Of a stretch of 64,000 bases of DNA, positions 23,971 through 36,304 are shown in pieces. The notes beneath the pieces are model-generated. The model had not been told where the DNA came from. It did no database searches and was given only the letters and a program-made list of their open reading frames with translations. This DNA is from Polytrichum commune (Eukaryota; Streptophyta; Polytrichopsida; Polytrichales; Polytrichaceae). Where the stretch lies: the NCBI GenBank assembly GCA_950295325.1, contig OX485803.1, forward strand, positions 77,515,554 through 77,579,553. Direction: 5' to 3'. Within the stretch, counting starts at the first letter, position 1; each line of letters begins with the position of its first letter. A program made the position numbers and the translations under genes.

Positions 23971-24786
23971 CACTAACACATCTCAATACAATCGGAGTGT
24001 ACTTTATGTGCCCTTCCAAGTACATATTATTCGATTAGTATAATAGAAGGTTGAAATCAATCTCAAATCCTTGAATGTAACTCACTTTGGCATGCAATGT
24101 GATAGATGCATTGATGATTGTCAAGATTGTGGATATGAATTTATTGTTACATTATTGTGATGAGTGTTCCAAACATATATTCCTTAAGCCATTACGTGTT
24201 CCAAAATAATGTGTATTCTCAAAGAAAGAAGAGACGATGTTGGCCACACAGGCTAGCATGTAAGAGAGATGTTTCATCTTCATTGTATAGAAAGTTTCAT
24301 ATGTGAACCCCGGCCCAGGGAGATTCATTCAACGAATTACATTAAAATATGATATTTAGTGTTGTATGATGTTTTATGCCACTATGGTAACTTTTCGGAT
24401 GCCGCTTCATATGAATAAGTGAGCAAATGTTGTCATGGATGATGGATGAGTTCATCCATTGGCCAAAACCTACCTTCTCTTGTCAGCAACTTGTGATGAC
24501 ACATTGTCATGGATAATTGAAATTTGGATGAAAATTCACTTGGTAAGTTATAGTAATTGCAACACCGTAAATCTATAAGCCCCCCCCCCCAAACAATAAT
24601 AATAATAAATCAATAAATTACAAGGAATGACAAATGATGTTGGGTTAGCATTTAGTGTCGGTGACACTACACCACGGTTTACAATTGGTCTTGAGCAAGA
24701 CAAATAGAATTGGTAACACTAAAATTCATGTTTAGTGTAGAGAGGTGTGGAGTAGTAATGAAGAGTGGAGATAAAATAATAACTAT

Positions 24787-25101
24787 GGTTTTGAGGACAC
24801 CACTTTAGTCCACCCAACTATGGTGGGGGGTCCTTGGATCTTGTTGTATGGGTACCTCAAAGCCCTTTGGGGGGATACCATGTCCGGTATCTTCAAGGCA
24901 CTAGTGGCTAGCTAGGAACTTGTATAGTGTGTCACTATAGTGTCCATCCTCGGAAGGGGAGAGTAGTATTTGTCCCAATGTCCCCTTGTCCCCTTGTCCA
25001 GTGGGCATCGGGTCATTGGCATTACGAACGGACACTTTATTCACGCCGGCCCCTTGCTTGAAAGGGGTTGGAGTTTCTATCTATCTATCTGGTTTTGAGG
25101 A
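24787..25101. repeat. 11-bp direct repeats flanking a 293-bp segment
   Basis: GGTTTTGAGGA occurs at 24787-24797 and again at 25091-25101. The segment between is GC-richer than its surroundings and ends in (TATC)n. This fits a small retroposon (SINE-like) with a target duplication and simple-sequence tail, but I could not see convincing pol III A and B boxes. Confidence 0.4.
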
Positions 25102-25845
25102 TACATAGCTTAAGTTCTATTGCATTGAGCAACATACTAACTAAGCAACATCTCAAATGGATGGTGCTATGGGGAAATAGCCAGGGCAAGTTGTGGGATT
25201 GCCCAAAAGGCATTTATTGATGTATCACCACTTAGTGCCCACCCAAAACTTACCATGTGTCATGAAACATTGTACATGGCATGAGAGATCTCCTACTTTT
25301 CATTGAATGCCATGCTCTACGTTACGTTGCTATAATGGGATGTAAATGTCTAAATATAAGTGGGCTCCACAAGAACAAGAGTTATCATAAATGGGCAAGA
25401 TTATCGTCATGTTTCCCAATGGTATGTACCTTATCCATGCACATATCTATCATATAATAACTTAATAATACTGGAATCAATCTTACACGATTGGATAGGG
25501 TACAAAAACCTTGACTCTAAATACTCACATCTCAAAAAAAGCTAAAGCATTCATACCGTTCGACAAATAATATTGGGGATCTTAATCCATGGGCGTACAA
25601 GATTTGGAATTTTAATCCAATCAAAAATCCTAAAAATAAATAAATAAATAATAACAACAACAAAATTAGGGTCTTTCAAGACGATTCCCATGCCATAAGA
25701 GCAAGCCCAGTTGTTCTTGGATATGCATTTGCATCCAAGAATGAAAAGTGGCCTCCGTCTATGATGCACATGTAGACCCAAACAAAATTGTCACTCAACA
25801 TGCATTGTTTTTTTCACTAACTTTTTAATTTCCTCTAAGATGATC

Positions 25846-25976
25846 GGTAATTTTCTGAAGTTATGAACCTCAACCGGTTATTTCTCAAACTCGTCCGGTT
25901 CATTTGTGATGGTTAATTTTATGAAGTCTCAAACCTCAACTGGTTATTTGTCAAACTCGTCTGCTTCATTTATAGC
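25846..25976 (+). repeat. 65-bp tandem duplication
   Basis: Two diverged copies (25846-25910 and 25911-25976) share GGTTATTT.TCAAACTCGTC and ACCTCAAC.GGTTATTT, with about 85 percent identity by eye. Confidence 0.75.
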
Positions 25977-27401
25977 TAGCTAATACTAGAGAAAAATGGT
26001 ATGTCGAATGTAATTTTTTTTTTGGTCTTGTTATGTATAACCCTCCATGCATATCTCTCACATATGCAGGGAGTTCGAGGCTTCTGGCATCACTTTCCAT
26101 CCGTGTTTGACTTACACGCCAATGAGTGGGCGGCTTCCTTGCATTCATTGCAGATGTAAAAGTGCATTTATAGATGCAGTTGCATGGTGAGTGGCCTTGC
26201 CCTAAAACTTTAAAAACCATAGGTACTTTATATTGATTCTACTATATGAATAAAAGGTATGCTTGTACGCAACAATTCCTTGCAACCTAATAACATAAAT
26301 GTATATGCTCAAGTTTCATATTTGTTTAACAATTATGATAATGACGGAGTTCTACAAATGAAGAGCCTTACACGCAATCCCAATAAGTAATATCATATTT
26401 TGGTTATTATTTGGTCCTCTTTGCCCACTCTCTCGAGATATCCTCAATCATATATTCCACTTTCCCATGCATGATATGTACGTAGTCCTCCATTCCTATT
26501 TTTGGAAAAACCACAAAGACTCCAAAGAGGTGTTTTTTGGCCAACCTAATGTCTCCGTGTTCAGCATTGGATTACCCTATGTAAACCTAGACTTCTGCAT
26601 GAAATTTAGACATAATGGAAATTTATATGTGCAATTATGTTGGCAAACTCTATGATAGAAATGACAACACTTCTAGAAACAAACAACACTCTCATGTTGT
26701 AGCACGTGTTAGTTGCAAGCCTATTTTGTTACTTGTTTTATAGTACACATATGTATATTTGGGGGTTTATCATATTCCTTTAGTTTCTTCCTCATATAAC
26801 ATTAGCTTGCTATGTGCATGTTTCAATTATGCAAACATACTCTCAAATACATTATTATTTTTGGACAAGTCTTTTGTCCATATATACTTAAATCATGGTT
26901 CCCACAAACTCAAGCACGACCCCCAATGCTCCCAACAATATATTCTCCAACAATTACAATGTGCAGCGGCACTCAACACGTCCTTGCCCTACCCCTCCTT
27001 CATATTCTTGCTGAAAAACCTCCACAACAAATATTTTGTTGGCAAATACACAATGTGCTCTCTGTCCGCTTTAATAGAGCACAATCACAATAAATCATTT
27101 CCTCAAATCATTTTTAGGGGCATTTTACATCATGGACCATGTAATTGTCCCATGTTGGATGTTCTTTTTTCTTTTTTTTTCTTTTTTTCCCTTCCCCCCT
27201 CCCCCCCCCCCCTACGTGGTCACACTTACATGGTTCGATTTCTGAAAAATGAATTTTTAAAGCCCCTCACTAGGTGTAAACCGAACGTGGACCAAGAGAA
27301 GTGACCATGCATCAAAAAATAGATATGCTAATGTTTTAACATATGTCCAAAAAGGGAAGTTTAGGGATTTTTTTTCTTCATGTTTGACCTTCTGCCCTTC
27401 T

Positions 27402-27439
27402 CCTTCTTCTTCTTCTTCTTCTTCTTCTTCTTCTTCTTG
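27402..27439. repeat. (CTT)n microsatellite
   Basis: About twelve TTC/CTT units. A related, shorter (TTC)n tract lies at 34305-34335. Confidence 0.95.
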
Positions 27440-27630
27440 TTATTTCCTTGTAAATACAGTAATGTTTGGCCAATTTTTTTAAAAAAAAATGGTATTACTT
27501 TGCCATGGTCCCCTATCATTTGCAGCGAGAGAACCTCATTTGCCTCTCTCTCACCGCAAAACCCATCGGATCATGATAATGGATAAGGTATGCTTGAAAA
27601 TAGGCATTTTGGAGACTTCTAGTTCCACGG

Positions 27631-28044
27631 TCACTCATACATTTTTGTCTTGATATAATCCAAAGTGGTCCCGGGGGATGAGTTCAACAACCAATCACAT
27701 ATCTTAGAGGAGCAAGGAAGCAACTTCATGGTCCATGATGTAAACATCCTCTCAATGTAAAGGGGTGCTAAACTCAATGAAATGTACCTTGGGAGAATCA
27801 TCTCATTGGCAAACTGCCCACCAAACCCCAAGTTAACTACCTTAGTAGCACTAACAAGATGGCAAGATTCTTGGTCCCACATGATGTCCAGAATCAGAAA
27901 AGTGCCTATCTCCGTACCAAATAGTCGGTTGTCTTGAACCCCGACGAAAGGCTTCTTGTGGGTTAGTATAAGAAGATGTTTCCAATAGATGTGAAACAAG
28001 TAGCTAGGCATAAGAGTACTTGACCCCAATATTTTCTTGCACAC
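27631..28044 (-). CDS. unrecognised 137-residue open frame
   Basis: A minus-strand frame with fairly even amino-acid composition, several Trp and Cys residues and no low-complexity bias. I do not recognise a family. No splice-linked partner or element ends were found around it. It could be a remnant of a decayed transposon gene or a chance frame. Confidence 0.2.
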   Translation of the reverse strand: MCKKILGSSTLMPSYLFHIYWKHLLILTHKKPFVGVQDNRLFGTEIGTFLILDIMWDQESCHLVSATKVVNLGFGGQFANEMILPRYISLSLAPLYIERMFTSWTMKLLPCSSKICDWLLNSSPGTTLDYIKTKMYE

Positions 28045-28740
28045 GAGATTAATTATGGTGGCTCAACGACCAAAATCACACTTTGGCTCATTTTAGAGAC
28101 CATTTTACATCAACATTCACTTTCAGTTCGACTCCACTTGAAGAGCGAGTTACTAAACACCATATGGGATCAGTTATGCTTGGTTACTAAACTCTGGCCA
28201 TTTCAATGACCACACCTAGGTAGAGCCAGCCAATAAACGAGAATGAATTCAAACGTCATTGACAATGACGGTGAAATAAGTTCATTGTATTGCACCCCGT
28301 GGGCCATCAAGAATCAAGGTGTCCAACGTATGCATAAGATAAATTACTTCGTGACGTGGACCCTCAAAATGTAAGGGTGAGATGCTGGGAGTTCAGCCTG
28401 AACCTTGAGACTCCTTGCGCAACTTTTCGAGCATTTCACTATCATATTAGGAGGGCCCATGGAGCGAGAGTTGTACGCTGAGGAATGTTATGTGGATCAT
28501 TGGAATGGAGGGAAATTTTCTTTCTTTGTATGACATCATCGCTACTGGGTCAGCTTGATCCACTTCCAAGCGGCCGATTAGATTTTTTGGGGACCATACA
28601 ATAGTGGCGGCCTCATCAAATCCCCTTTCCATAGACTTAAAGATAAAAGGGTGGTTTGAAAATAAGTCTCGACTTCAATGGAATCCAACCCCAGGCAATC
28701 ATATCCAAGTGCCCACCAAACCCCAAGTTCAAGAACCAGC
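28045..28740. other. intergenic DNA upstream of the DUF3143 gene
   Basis: No coding signal recognised on either strand. It leads into the promoter-like stretch with two G-boxes. Confidence 0.45.
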
Positions 28741-28749
28741 CGCAATGTC

Positions 28750-28788
28750 CACGTGGCAGGACAGGGTTGGTCTCCGAGGAGCCACGTG
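28750..28788 (+). promoter_or_regulatory. paired G-boxes (CACGTG)
   Basis: CACGTG at 28750-28755 and 28783-28788, each embedded in CCACGTGGC and 33 bp apart. In plants this core binds bZIP and bHLH factors and serves in light- and ABA-responsive promoters. They lie about 1.65 kb upstream of the DUF3143 ATG, with the leader exon(s) in between. The regulatory role is inferred from motif and spacing. Confidence 0.5.
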
Positions 28789-29762
28789 GCATACAGAGTG
28801 GCAGATGGCTATCCTGCGCGGCAGTAGGGCTGCCTTGTAGCCGCGGTGAAAGGTTCCGTTCCTCCAGAATTAGAGGTTTGCCTTCTGCCTTCCTTCAAGT
28901 CAAGCGCGCACGAGATGTAACATCACAAGCTCCACTCACAGGCCTCATCATCATCATCTTCATCATCATCATAAGCTACAATGAGAAAAGTTTGATGATG
29001 CTGGTGCTATTCACTGGGTTTCAGTCTCAAAAAACATGTATATGCAACCTCAAGTGGTCAGCCTTTTGTAGTAAATCATCAACATCAACAGCGGGTTAAG
29101 TGATTGGTGTGATTTGTGTGTGTGGATTTTGAAACTTTTTGGTTTCCTCTCCATTTCCATTTCCATTTCCCTGGTTTTGTTTGCGTGGCATTGAGTCGTT
29201 GGGATGGATAGGAGGAAGAGCGGTGCGATTTTGAGTCCCCGGGTTTATGGCAGAAAATGCAGTATTTGATTGCAGAAAAAGGGAAGAGAGAAGAAGCACG
29301 GGCATTGATCCTCTCTCCCTTGCAGTTTTCCAACCCTGCGTCGTGGCCTTGGATTGATTCGCCTCGCCTCACCTCATCTCACCTCTCAAATGAATGGCTG
29401 GTAACTATTGAGTTTTGATCTGAGGAAGAGGCTGCTACGCAAAGTTCCGGGCAAAGTGATTTTTCTGGAGGTACGCTCTCTTTCGCCGTCCTGAATGTGC
29501 AGGACATCGCGCAATTTCAATTTGTCTCGCCTTGGATCCTCGCGCACTTCGATTTGGGAAATGTCTGTTACCTCAAAGGTTGCTCTCCTCTTTCGAGACT
29601 TTACTCGTAGCGCATAGAAACACACATGGGAGGGTTTTGTGGTTCTAGTCGAGGTCTCCTGTCCTCTCGAGTGCACAAGGAAGGAAACTCCACCTTTACC
29701 TGGTTGCTAACTGAACAGAGTGTCAAAGAGCAAAACTCGCAGCAGCAATTGATGAAGTATTG
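28789..29762 (+). other. probable promoter and first leader exon of the DUF3143 gene
   Basis: Contains CAT/TCATCATCATC repeats near 28945-28970, CCATTT repeats near 29150-29170, and GC-richer sequence typical of a plant 5' leader. GAG|GTACGC at 29470/29471 is a plausible donor for a leader intron. No transcription start can be fixed from sequence alone. Confidence 0.35.
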
Positions 29763-30420
29763 AGTGTTTGCTGCTGTCCGAGTTCATAAACCTACTCACC
29801 CTAATCCGGTTGCCGTGCTGGTAGAATCTGGACCTCACCTTACCTCAATTACACCCTTATCACCGTGACTGTCTTTTGTTTCTGGCGCAGCATTTCATCT
29901 GGTTGCAATTACTGCAGGAAATTGCAGTTGCAAAAATTGACATCGTTCCTTCAGTGGTGAGCAAAGAAACGAACCTTTGCATAGGTTTGTTTGTAGATGG
30001 AATAGTGCTTTGCAGGTGTTCGATTTCAACATAAACCTACTCACTCACCCTAATTTGGTTCCTTCCCGCCAATTCGGCTGCGTGGAAGAATCTGGACCTC
30101 TTCTCACCCTCTTTGATTTATTTTCTGGTGCAGCATTCAATTGGTTGCAGACAGCAATTACTGCAGGAAAGTAAGTGCAGTTGCAGAAATTGACTACCTT
30201 CTTTGGTGGCGAGCAACAACCGAACCTTGAATGATTGTTGATAAGGTCACATGAATTTACCCTAATCTGGTTCCCGCCAATTTGGAAGAATCTGGAGCTC
30301 ACTTTCACTCCAGTCCAATCATCCTAACTGTGTTTGTTGTTTCTGGTGCAGCATTCATTCGGTTGCAGCAAACACATATTGCAGGAAATTGCAGTTGCAG
30401 AAATTTAAAAGCTTTGCTGG
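29763..30420 (+). repeat. triplicated leader module with repeated 3' splice site
   Basis: Three diverged tandem copies begin near 29763, 30017 and 30237. Each has the order: CACCCTAAT(C/T).GGTT, GAATCTGGA(C/G)CTC, a pyrimidine-rich stretch, TTTCTGG(C/T)GCAG|CATT, GGTTGCA, GCAGGAAA, GCAGTTGCA. The candidate acceptors end at 29890, 30133 and 30351. Only the middle copy also carries a donor-like GTAAGT (from 30171), so it could form a 37-nt cassette exon at 30134-30170. The third copy leads straight into the ATG exon. Confidence 0.75.
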
Positions 30421-30439
30421 TGTATCAATCAAACACATC

Positions 30440-32480
30440 ATGGCCTTCAGCGGCATATTGCTGGCTGCCACCTCCTGCCAAATGGCAACAAGGTTAGGAG
30501 TGAGCCCGGCTATGAAGAAGGGGGAGAAGAAGCCCGCACCACTGCAGTCACATTGTAGGAGATGCATCCGAGAACAACAAAGAGGTGGAGTGCCTTCTTC
30601 CCAAGGTATCGTTACAACAGTTTGCTGATGATTTATTAGCACTATATAGTATCCTTCTCCCATCATGCTAAAAAGCATTTAGTATAAAGGAAACAATTTA
30701 CCAAGGGACCCACGTCCTGACAAATGTAAAGTCTTCCCCTGCCACATGGCTCAAGTGGAAACTTCTTGAAGAAAGTTGCGCTCTTTTATGTATGTGTGCC
30801 CGCAATTAACCACCGCCTTCCAAATTTCAAGCAATTAAGTACTTAAGTACTTAAAAGTGTTGTGGTGATGATTGACCTACTCGGGTGTCATTTTCCCTAC
30901 TTGCTTCGGGCAGCTATTCGCATGGCTCTTCCTTCCTTTCCCATGGTGAATCACATGGATTCACCAGAGCCGATGACCAATAGGATAATGTTTTTCCCTC
31001 TGCTTCTAGTGCCCCACTTGGAAATCACCAATCTCCTCACATTGAGGGATCAAAAAATGAGAGTTTCTGGACTTCAAGTTTTGATGCAGTTCAAATATTT
31101 CCCTTCAATTTCGACGCTTGGAATGTGAGGGTCAACCCAGATTCTGAAGGCTGTGCAGGTAAAGCGAACAGGCAGGTGGGACGAGGAAGGGTAACACTGG
31201 TGTGCTGCCTTGGTGGGGAGGGTGGTGGAGGCATGGAATCAAATGCAGAGGATTGGGTGATTAAACTGCCTGAGAAGAATGTGCCTCTCTACTCTCACAG
31301 CCTGCCATGCATTGAGGCATGGTTGAAAACCATGGATTTCTTCCAAAGTAAAGACGACCGCGCAATATGGCTGATTGAGAGGTCTGACTGGCATGCCCAG
31401 CTCTCCTTGGACATTACCGATTTGTACATCAGGTGGGTATCTACTTTTTCCTCCATCTGTGCATCAACATCCATCGATTTCCAGCCAGCCAGCCAGCAAG
31501 AGTTGCAGTGTGATGCAGCAAGTGGAGTGATGATGATGGCTGTAGCTAGAGATGATGTGAGGCAAATGCACTCGGAAAAAGAAAAGAAATTGTTTGTGTG
31601 GGCTGTGCGTTGCGGACAGAGTTGACAAAACCTCCCAATTTCTGCAAATTGAACAAGAATCAGCGGATCTCAAATGACGAGTCTGGCAAGGGCTGGCAGC
31701 AACTCATGCTATGATGGCCGCTGAGGTGCTCTTAATGCTATTTGCAAACTTTAAATTGGGGGAGAAGAGGGGCCTCTAGGAAATCTTTGGTGCATCATTG
31801 TCTGCCTTAATCTTAACGGCCTATACGTCTTAAAATGGCACTTCAAATTTGAAGACATCGGATCCTGCTTGAATATAAGTATCTCTTAGCAATCTATTTT
31901 CCCAGCCGTAGCTATTGAGGTGTCTTATCACCTTCAAAACCTGGATGACAAAATGACATGAATAGCTATCCTCTAATACTCATGAAGTGCTCACATCTCG
32001 AGCAATTTGATCACTTCAAGCCCATACTTTGCTCGCAGCTTTCCACGGATCTTTTAGTGTTTCTGATTTCAATTATTCATGTTCAGAACTTCTTTTTTGT
32101 GATAGTTCCTAGAAACCTCCCTTGGAAATGTTATATCACAACACATCTTTGAAAATGCTCAACTCTTCATGCCTTTAAGGCTTAGCCACGTTGAGTTTTC
32201 TGTTTACCCTCCCTTCACCATCTTCGTTTGGGTGTCTTTTCCCTTCCGTTTTAGTGTCCATGGTCTTGAAGTGTACCAGATTGATCCCTGGTTGGGTAAA
32301 GCTGACTGGAGAAATGTCTGCAGAGTAAGTAGATGCTGACTACAACTGGGCGTGATTCATGTGTCTATGTACAGGTATTTGAAAAGCGGGCCAGGCAATT
32401 TGGAGAGGGATGTTGAAAGGAAATTTAGTTATGCACTGAGCAGGGAGGACGTTGAAAATGCTATTCTTGGAGGGCCTTAG
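30440..32480 (+). CDS. DUF3143 family protein, predicted plastid-targeted (3 coding exons)
   Basis: Coding exons are 30440-30605, 31159-31432 and 32375-32480, giving 181 residues. Donors are CAAG|GTATCG and ATCAG|GTGGGT; acceptors are TGTGCAG|GT and TGTACAG|GT. Phases match at both joins. Exon 1 encodes an Ala/Ser/Lys/Arg-rich, acid-poor N-terminus starting MAFSGILLAATSCQ, typical of a chloroplast transit peptide. The family core follows: VPLYSHSLPCIEAWLKTMDF, then DDRAIWLIERSDWHAQLSLD, and in the last exon LKSGPGNLERDVERKFSYAL and REDVENAILGGP. DUF3143 occurs in cyanobacteria and in land-plant plastid proteins; its biochemical role is unknown. The exon 2 acceptor has a weak pyrimidine tract, so the transit-peptide join is the least certain part. 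Family assignment is from memory of the conserved blocks. Confidence 0.85.
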
Positions 32481-33390
32481 TCTGATGAAGGTTTTTCCCA
32501 AATGCAGGCAGTTGCCAATGCAGTTAAGAGTGGTTTTTGCTGAAAGAAGGCCACAGAAAAGCCTGTGAACACCTACCATGCTGCATGTACCATGGTAGTG
32601 TATAGAGGGGATGAATCATGGTAGTTAGCTGTTTTCTTCCTTTTTGCTTCCTTCATGTGTGGATATGAAGAAGGTTCACCAATTGTCTGGAGTGTGCTAG
32701 AAATGTCTGGGTGTTAGAACATGGTGTGCAGAAAAATATGCCAAGCCTGGGAGAGGACATTGATGTTTTTGTGCACCTTGCCTGGTGGGTGTTTTTTGGA
32801 ATTTCAATGTTCTTTTAACATGTTCTGGTGATTAAAGGTGTTTTTATTTTGTTATTTTGAGTTCTAACAGTATTGTTGCATGGCTGTTACTATCGCCACA
32901 ACCAGTCATGAAAGGTTTGCTCGCAACACATGCCATTACTTGAGAGCTTGTTACCTTGTTACATTGTTAGCTTCTTAACATGAGAGAGAGAGAGAGAGAA
33001 AGCGAGAGAGTGCCGACAGCCTACAAGCTACGCAACCTAGGCTACCTCTCATTTGGCCATGCAAAAGTTCGGTGAGAGGCGGGCTTCAGTGGAATTTCTA
33101 GCTCTGGATATGGTGGCAATTATAGCAGGGAAATAGGCACAGTCTTCGAGAAAGAACACACCGGATCCCTACAAGGCCTCCGCACCTTTTGCTCCAGCTC
33201 AGGTTCCTGAGTCCTACCTCCTTGCTTCCCCCACCAAGCTTTTCTCCACAGTGCTCAAATATCTTGGCCCCCATCTTCCTTAAATAATGCACCCCCTCCA
33301 CAAATATCCTCCTCACATCTCACCCTATATGCACAGCTCCTATTTCACCTGGCCCACAACACATGCCACCACCACCACTAAGTTACACTT
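32481..33390. other. 3' flank of the DUF3143 gene and intergenic DNA
   Basis: Presumed 3' UTR followed by non-coding sequence. A (GA)n tract lies at 32981-33010. No further coding exon was recognised. Confidence 0.45.
32981..33010. repeat. (GA)n microsatellite
   Basis: GA dinucleotides with one AAGC interruption. Confidence 0.93.
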
Positions 33391-33394
33391 CCCT

Positions 33395-34205
33395 CCACTT
33401 TAGCTGACTTCAAGCTTTGCGCATCGATGCTGCTTTGCAACGATTTACAGGCCAAGTCATTCGGTGGTTTCTTTTTGCGACATGTGATGGAAGAAGCAGA
33501 AATTCAATGTAAGTTAACCCCTACATGCCCAAACCTTTCGCCTTTCTTGTTTCTTCCTTTCTTTCTTGCACCTTCATACAACAAAGTTCTGCACTGTCTA
33601 GTGCAAACACATCAAAATTTTATATCTATGACTCTAAGATATGGATCTCGAAGTGGATCGAACCCTTATATTTCTTTTGGTTACAAATTTAGCTATTTTG
33701 GGAACGAAACAATGTCAATGACATGAACATTCTTGGTTTTTCCCACCAAATTATGCAATGCAATTTTTTTAGCCGAGGTTCAAGTGATTTTGGTACATTT
33801 GGGAATTTGGTGGAGACCAAGAATAAAGCTTCATATTCCAACCACATAGATGTGATTAAATTAACTCCCTAAAACTTTCTCTTGTATGCCAACACAAAAT
33901 GAAGTTTCAAATTCATACTTCATATCACATCTTTGATTCAAGCTAAAAACCCTAGGCTTTAGGGGTTAACATGGATTCTTGATTTTATTTTGTGGATAAG
34001 AGAAATAATCACAATTATTCCATGACATTTTGTGTCCCGACCTCATCTCAAGCACATGCATAGCATATGTTTCACATGGCCCATCACCTTCACTTAACTT
34101 AAAGCTTTGTGCATCCATACTGGCCTGTAACATTGGAGTCCACATCATTCAATGTTTTTTTCTTTTTTCTTTTTTGTGCGACAAGTGATGGAAGAAGAGA
34201 ATTTA
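33395..34205 (+). repeat. diverged direct repeat pair
   Basis: Segments at about 33395-33510 and 34085-34205 share AAGCTTTG.GCATC.AT, a later GCGACA.GTGATGGAAGAAG and similar spacing between them. The pair is old and diverged; no element ends were found. Confidence 0.5.
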
Positions 34206-36304
34206 TGATGCTTGAGAGCTTATCTGACATAAATCCTTGATGTTTGTTATGTGGGTACTTAAAGTGAGTGGTAAACACCATCATTTCATAACTTACCTAA
34301 GCATTTCTTCTTCTTCTTCTTCTTCATCTTCTTCTGACAATAAATAAAATATATGTGTGTATGCAAATGAAATGTTTCATTGTTGAAGGTGACGAGTACA
34401 ACTAGGACACCTCTTGGATGCCAAGGCCATTCTAAAGAGCAAGAAGTAGGAGACTTAGAACAAAGACTTACAAGAACTTCCAAATCCATCAACTCACTTA
34501 AGAACCAAGTGGCAGACTGTGAGAAAAGTTACATATCATGTTGCTACTATAAACCCCTATGAAAGAGAGCAAAAATAGAGCCATATGGTATGAATACCGC
34601 TGCAAGTACAAAGAATACCATGCGCACTATAGAGTTTATTAAATTGTTCAAGATAGTAATCCTTAATGACATTAATATCCAACATTCAACAAGTGTGCAT
34701 TTTCAAGCAACTTATTGTATACCTTCACACTCGCTCCCATACTTTTGAGAGCCCACCTACCATTGTTGAAGATATGGTCATTCTAGCTAGTCCAAATTAC
34801 TCAAACCACAATGCCCTACAAGAAGTGCCAAATTTTATGACACTTTTGAATGCTTGAAGATTATCCCCACATACACATTGTTGCCAAGTTAAGTATTCCC
34901 CAAAAAAACATTTAACTAAAGATAGAAAATTTAAGGAGTATGAATGTAAAATTAATCAAATTATTGATGATTAGTGCTATGTTAATTGGAAAATACTAGA
35001 AGTCCTAAAACATTATGATAAACAATAGTGGGATTGGGGGAACTCTTGGCTTTAATTAAAAGAACAAGTGTTTAGAAGAAACAAAGGGTAGTAAAGTATA
35101 CTACAAATCTCATAACAGATTATTAAAACATGTTTAATCTCCAAGAGCATTGGGAGGTCTCCCCATCTATACCATTGGAAATAAAGTACACTCAAGAAAA
35201 TATATAAAATGAATCACATTTGGAGGATAAAAATGGGATTTGGGAAATACGACTTTATTCATAAAATCTCAAACACAAGTTTTGCATTAAATCAAGTAAC
35301 GTTCAATAAACAAAAAATAAACTACAATCCACAAAGATATAGAAATCCAAACTATATACTTTTACTATAGTAGTAGAAGTTTGGGAAGGCTCCCAATGGC
35401 TAAGTACCCCTATATCAACCACCATCTCTAAAGCATTCTATGTGAAATAAACACAATATTGGGAGAGTTCAAAGTGTCTTCATAGTCCTTAGTGGTTCCT
35501 CTCTAGATTTGGGCAAAACCTTGAGGTGTGGGAAGCAAATGAGAACTCAAAAGGAGATGAGTTGGTTGAACATTTAGAAAAGAGAAAACAAATAATGTGG
35601 GTTTGGGTTAGTATATTGACGAAGTAGAGAAAATTAGAAAAAATATATTACAAAATGAAAGAGCATACTTCCTCCCAAAAGTTGTAGATGTTGTCAAATG
35701 CACAATCTCATGTATTGGGGCAAGGAAGAATTAGCTACAATGATTGTGTTAACCAATAAGCAACATAGAAGTTAGACTTTAATATCTTTGTGGGTCGCAA
35801 GTCCAACCCTTTTTTTTGGAGATTTATTGGGTTTCAAAAATGTGGTGTTGAACAGTGCCAGACTCTTAAACACTTGATACAAAACGACGACAAAGATTAG
35901 AGTGTGTCAATGCAATTAAATAGATAAAGAATAAGTCATAGAAATGATGGATCGGGAGACCTCTTGGTCCATGTTAGCAACAGAAAAAAGAAAAAGAAAA
36001 AGAAAAACATGAATAACAAATTGTGATCATGCTATGGATGAAATTCTAACCACTAAAGACTAGAGGGAAGCCACCAAATTACACAAATGCCCGCTTCGGC
36101 CGGGCTATGGCAAAAAAGATGGCTTACATAGCCCCACACTAATTTATTTGCGTCTCAAAAAGCTTCACCTCTTGGTGTGCTTATTGCCTTGGTCCATCTG
36201 CTTAGGTCCATCCTCCCACTTTGAAACATGATCCAAATATTGAAGACAAATACTTTAGACCTTGGACAACTAACCAACTCATTCCACCATTAGTTAATTG
36301 GTTG
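34206..36304. other. AT-rich intergenic DNA, no gene seen
   Basis: No recognisable coding sequence on either strand. A (TTC)n tract is at 34305-34335. Confidence 0.55.

Larger units (their letters stand above)
23971..27630. other. intergenic DNA, no gene seen
   Basis: Contains a C-run (about 24579-24590), a GC-rich block at 24798-25090 treated separately, a 65-bp tandem pair (25846-25976) and simple repeats. Open frames such as 26759-27304 (+) have low-complexity or unrecognised translations. Confidence 0.5.

Noticed and set aside
26759-27304. 181-residue plus-strand frame
   Set aside because: Ends in homopolymer-derived Phe and Pro runs and shows no domain; likely chance.
30862-31128. 88-residue frame ahead of the DUF3143 core
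   Set aside because: It lies within the intron of the three-exon model. A phase-matched join from 30605 to 31159 gives a better N-terminus.
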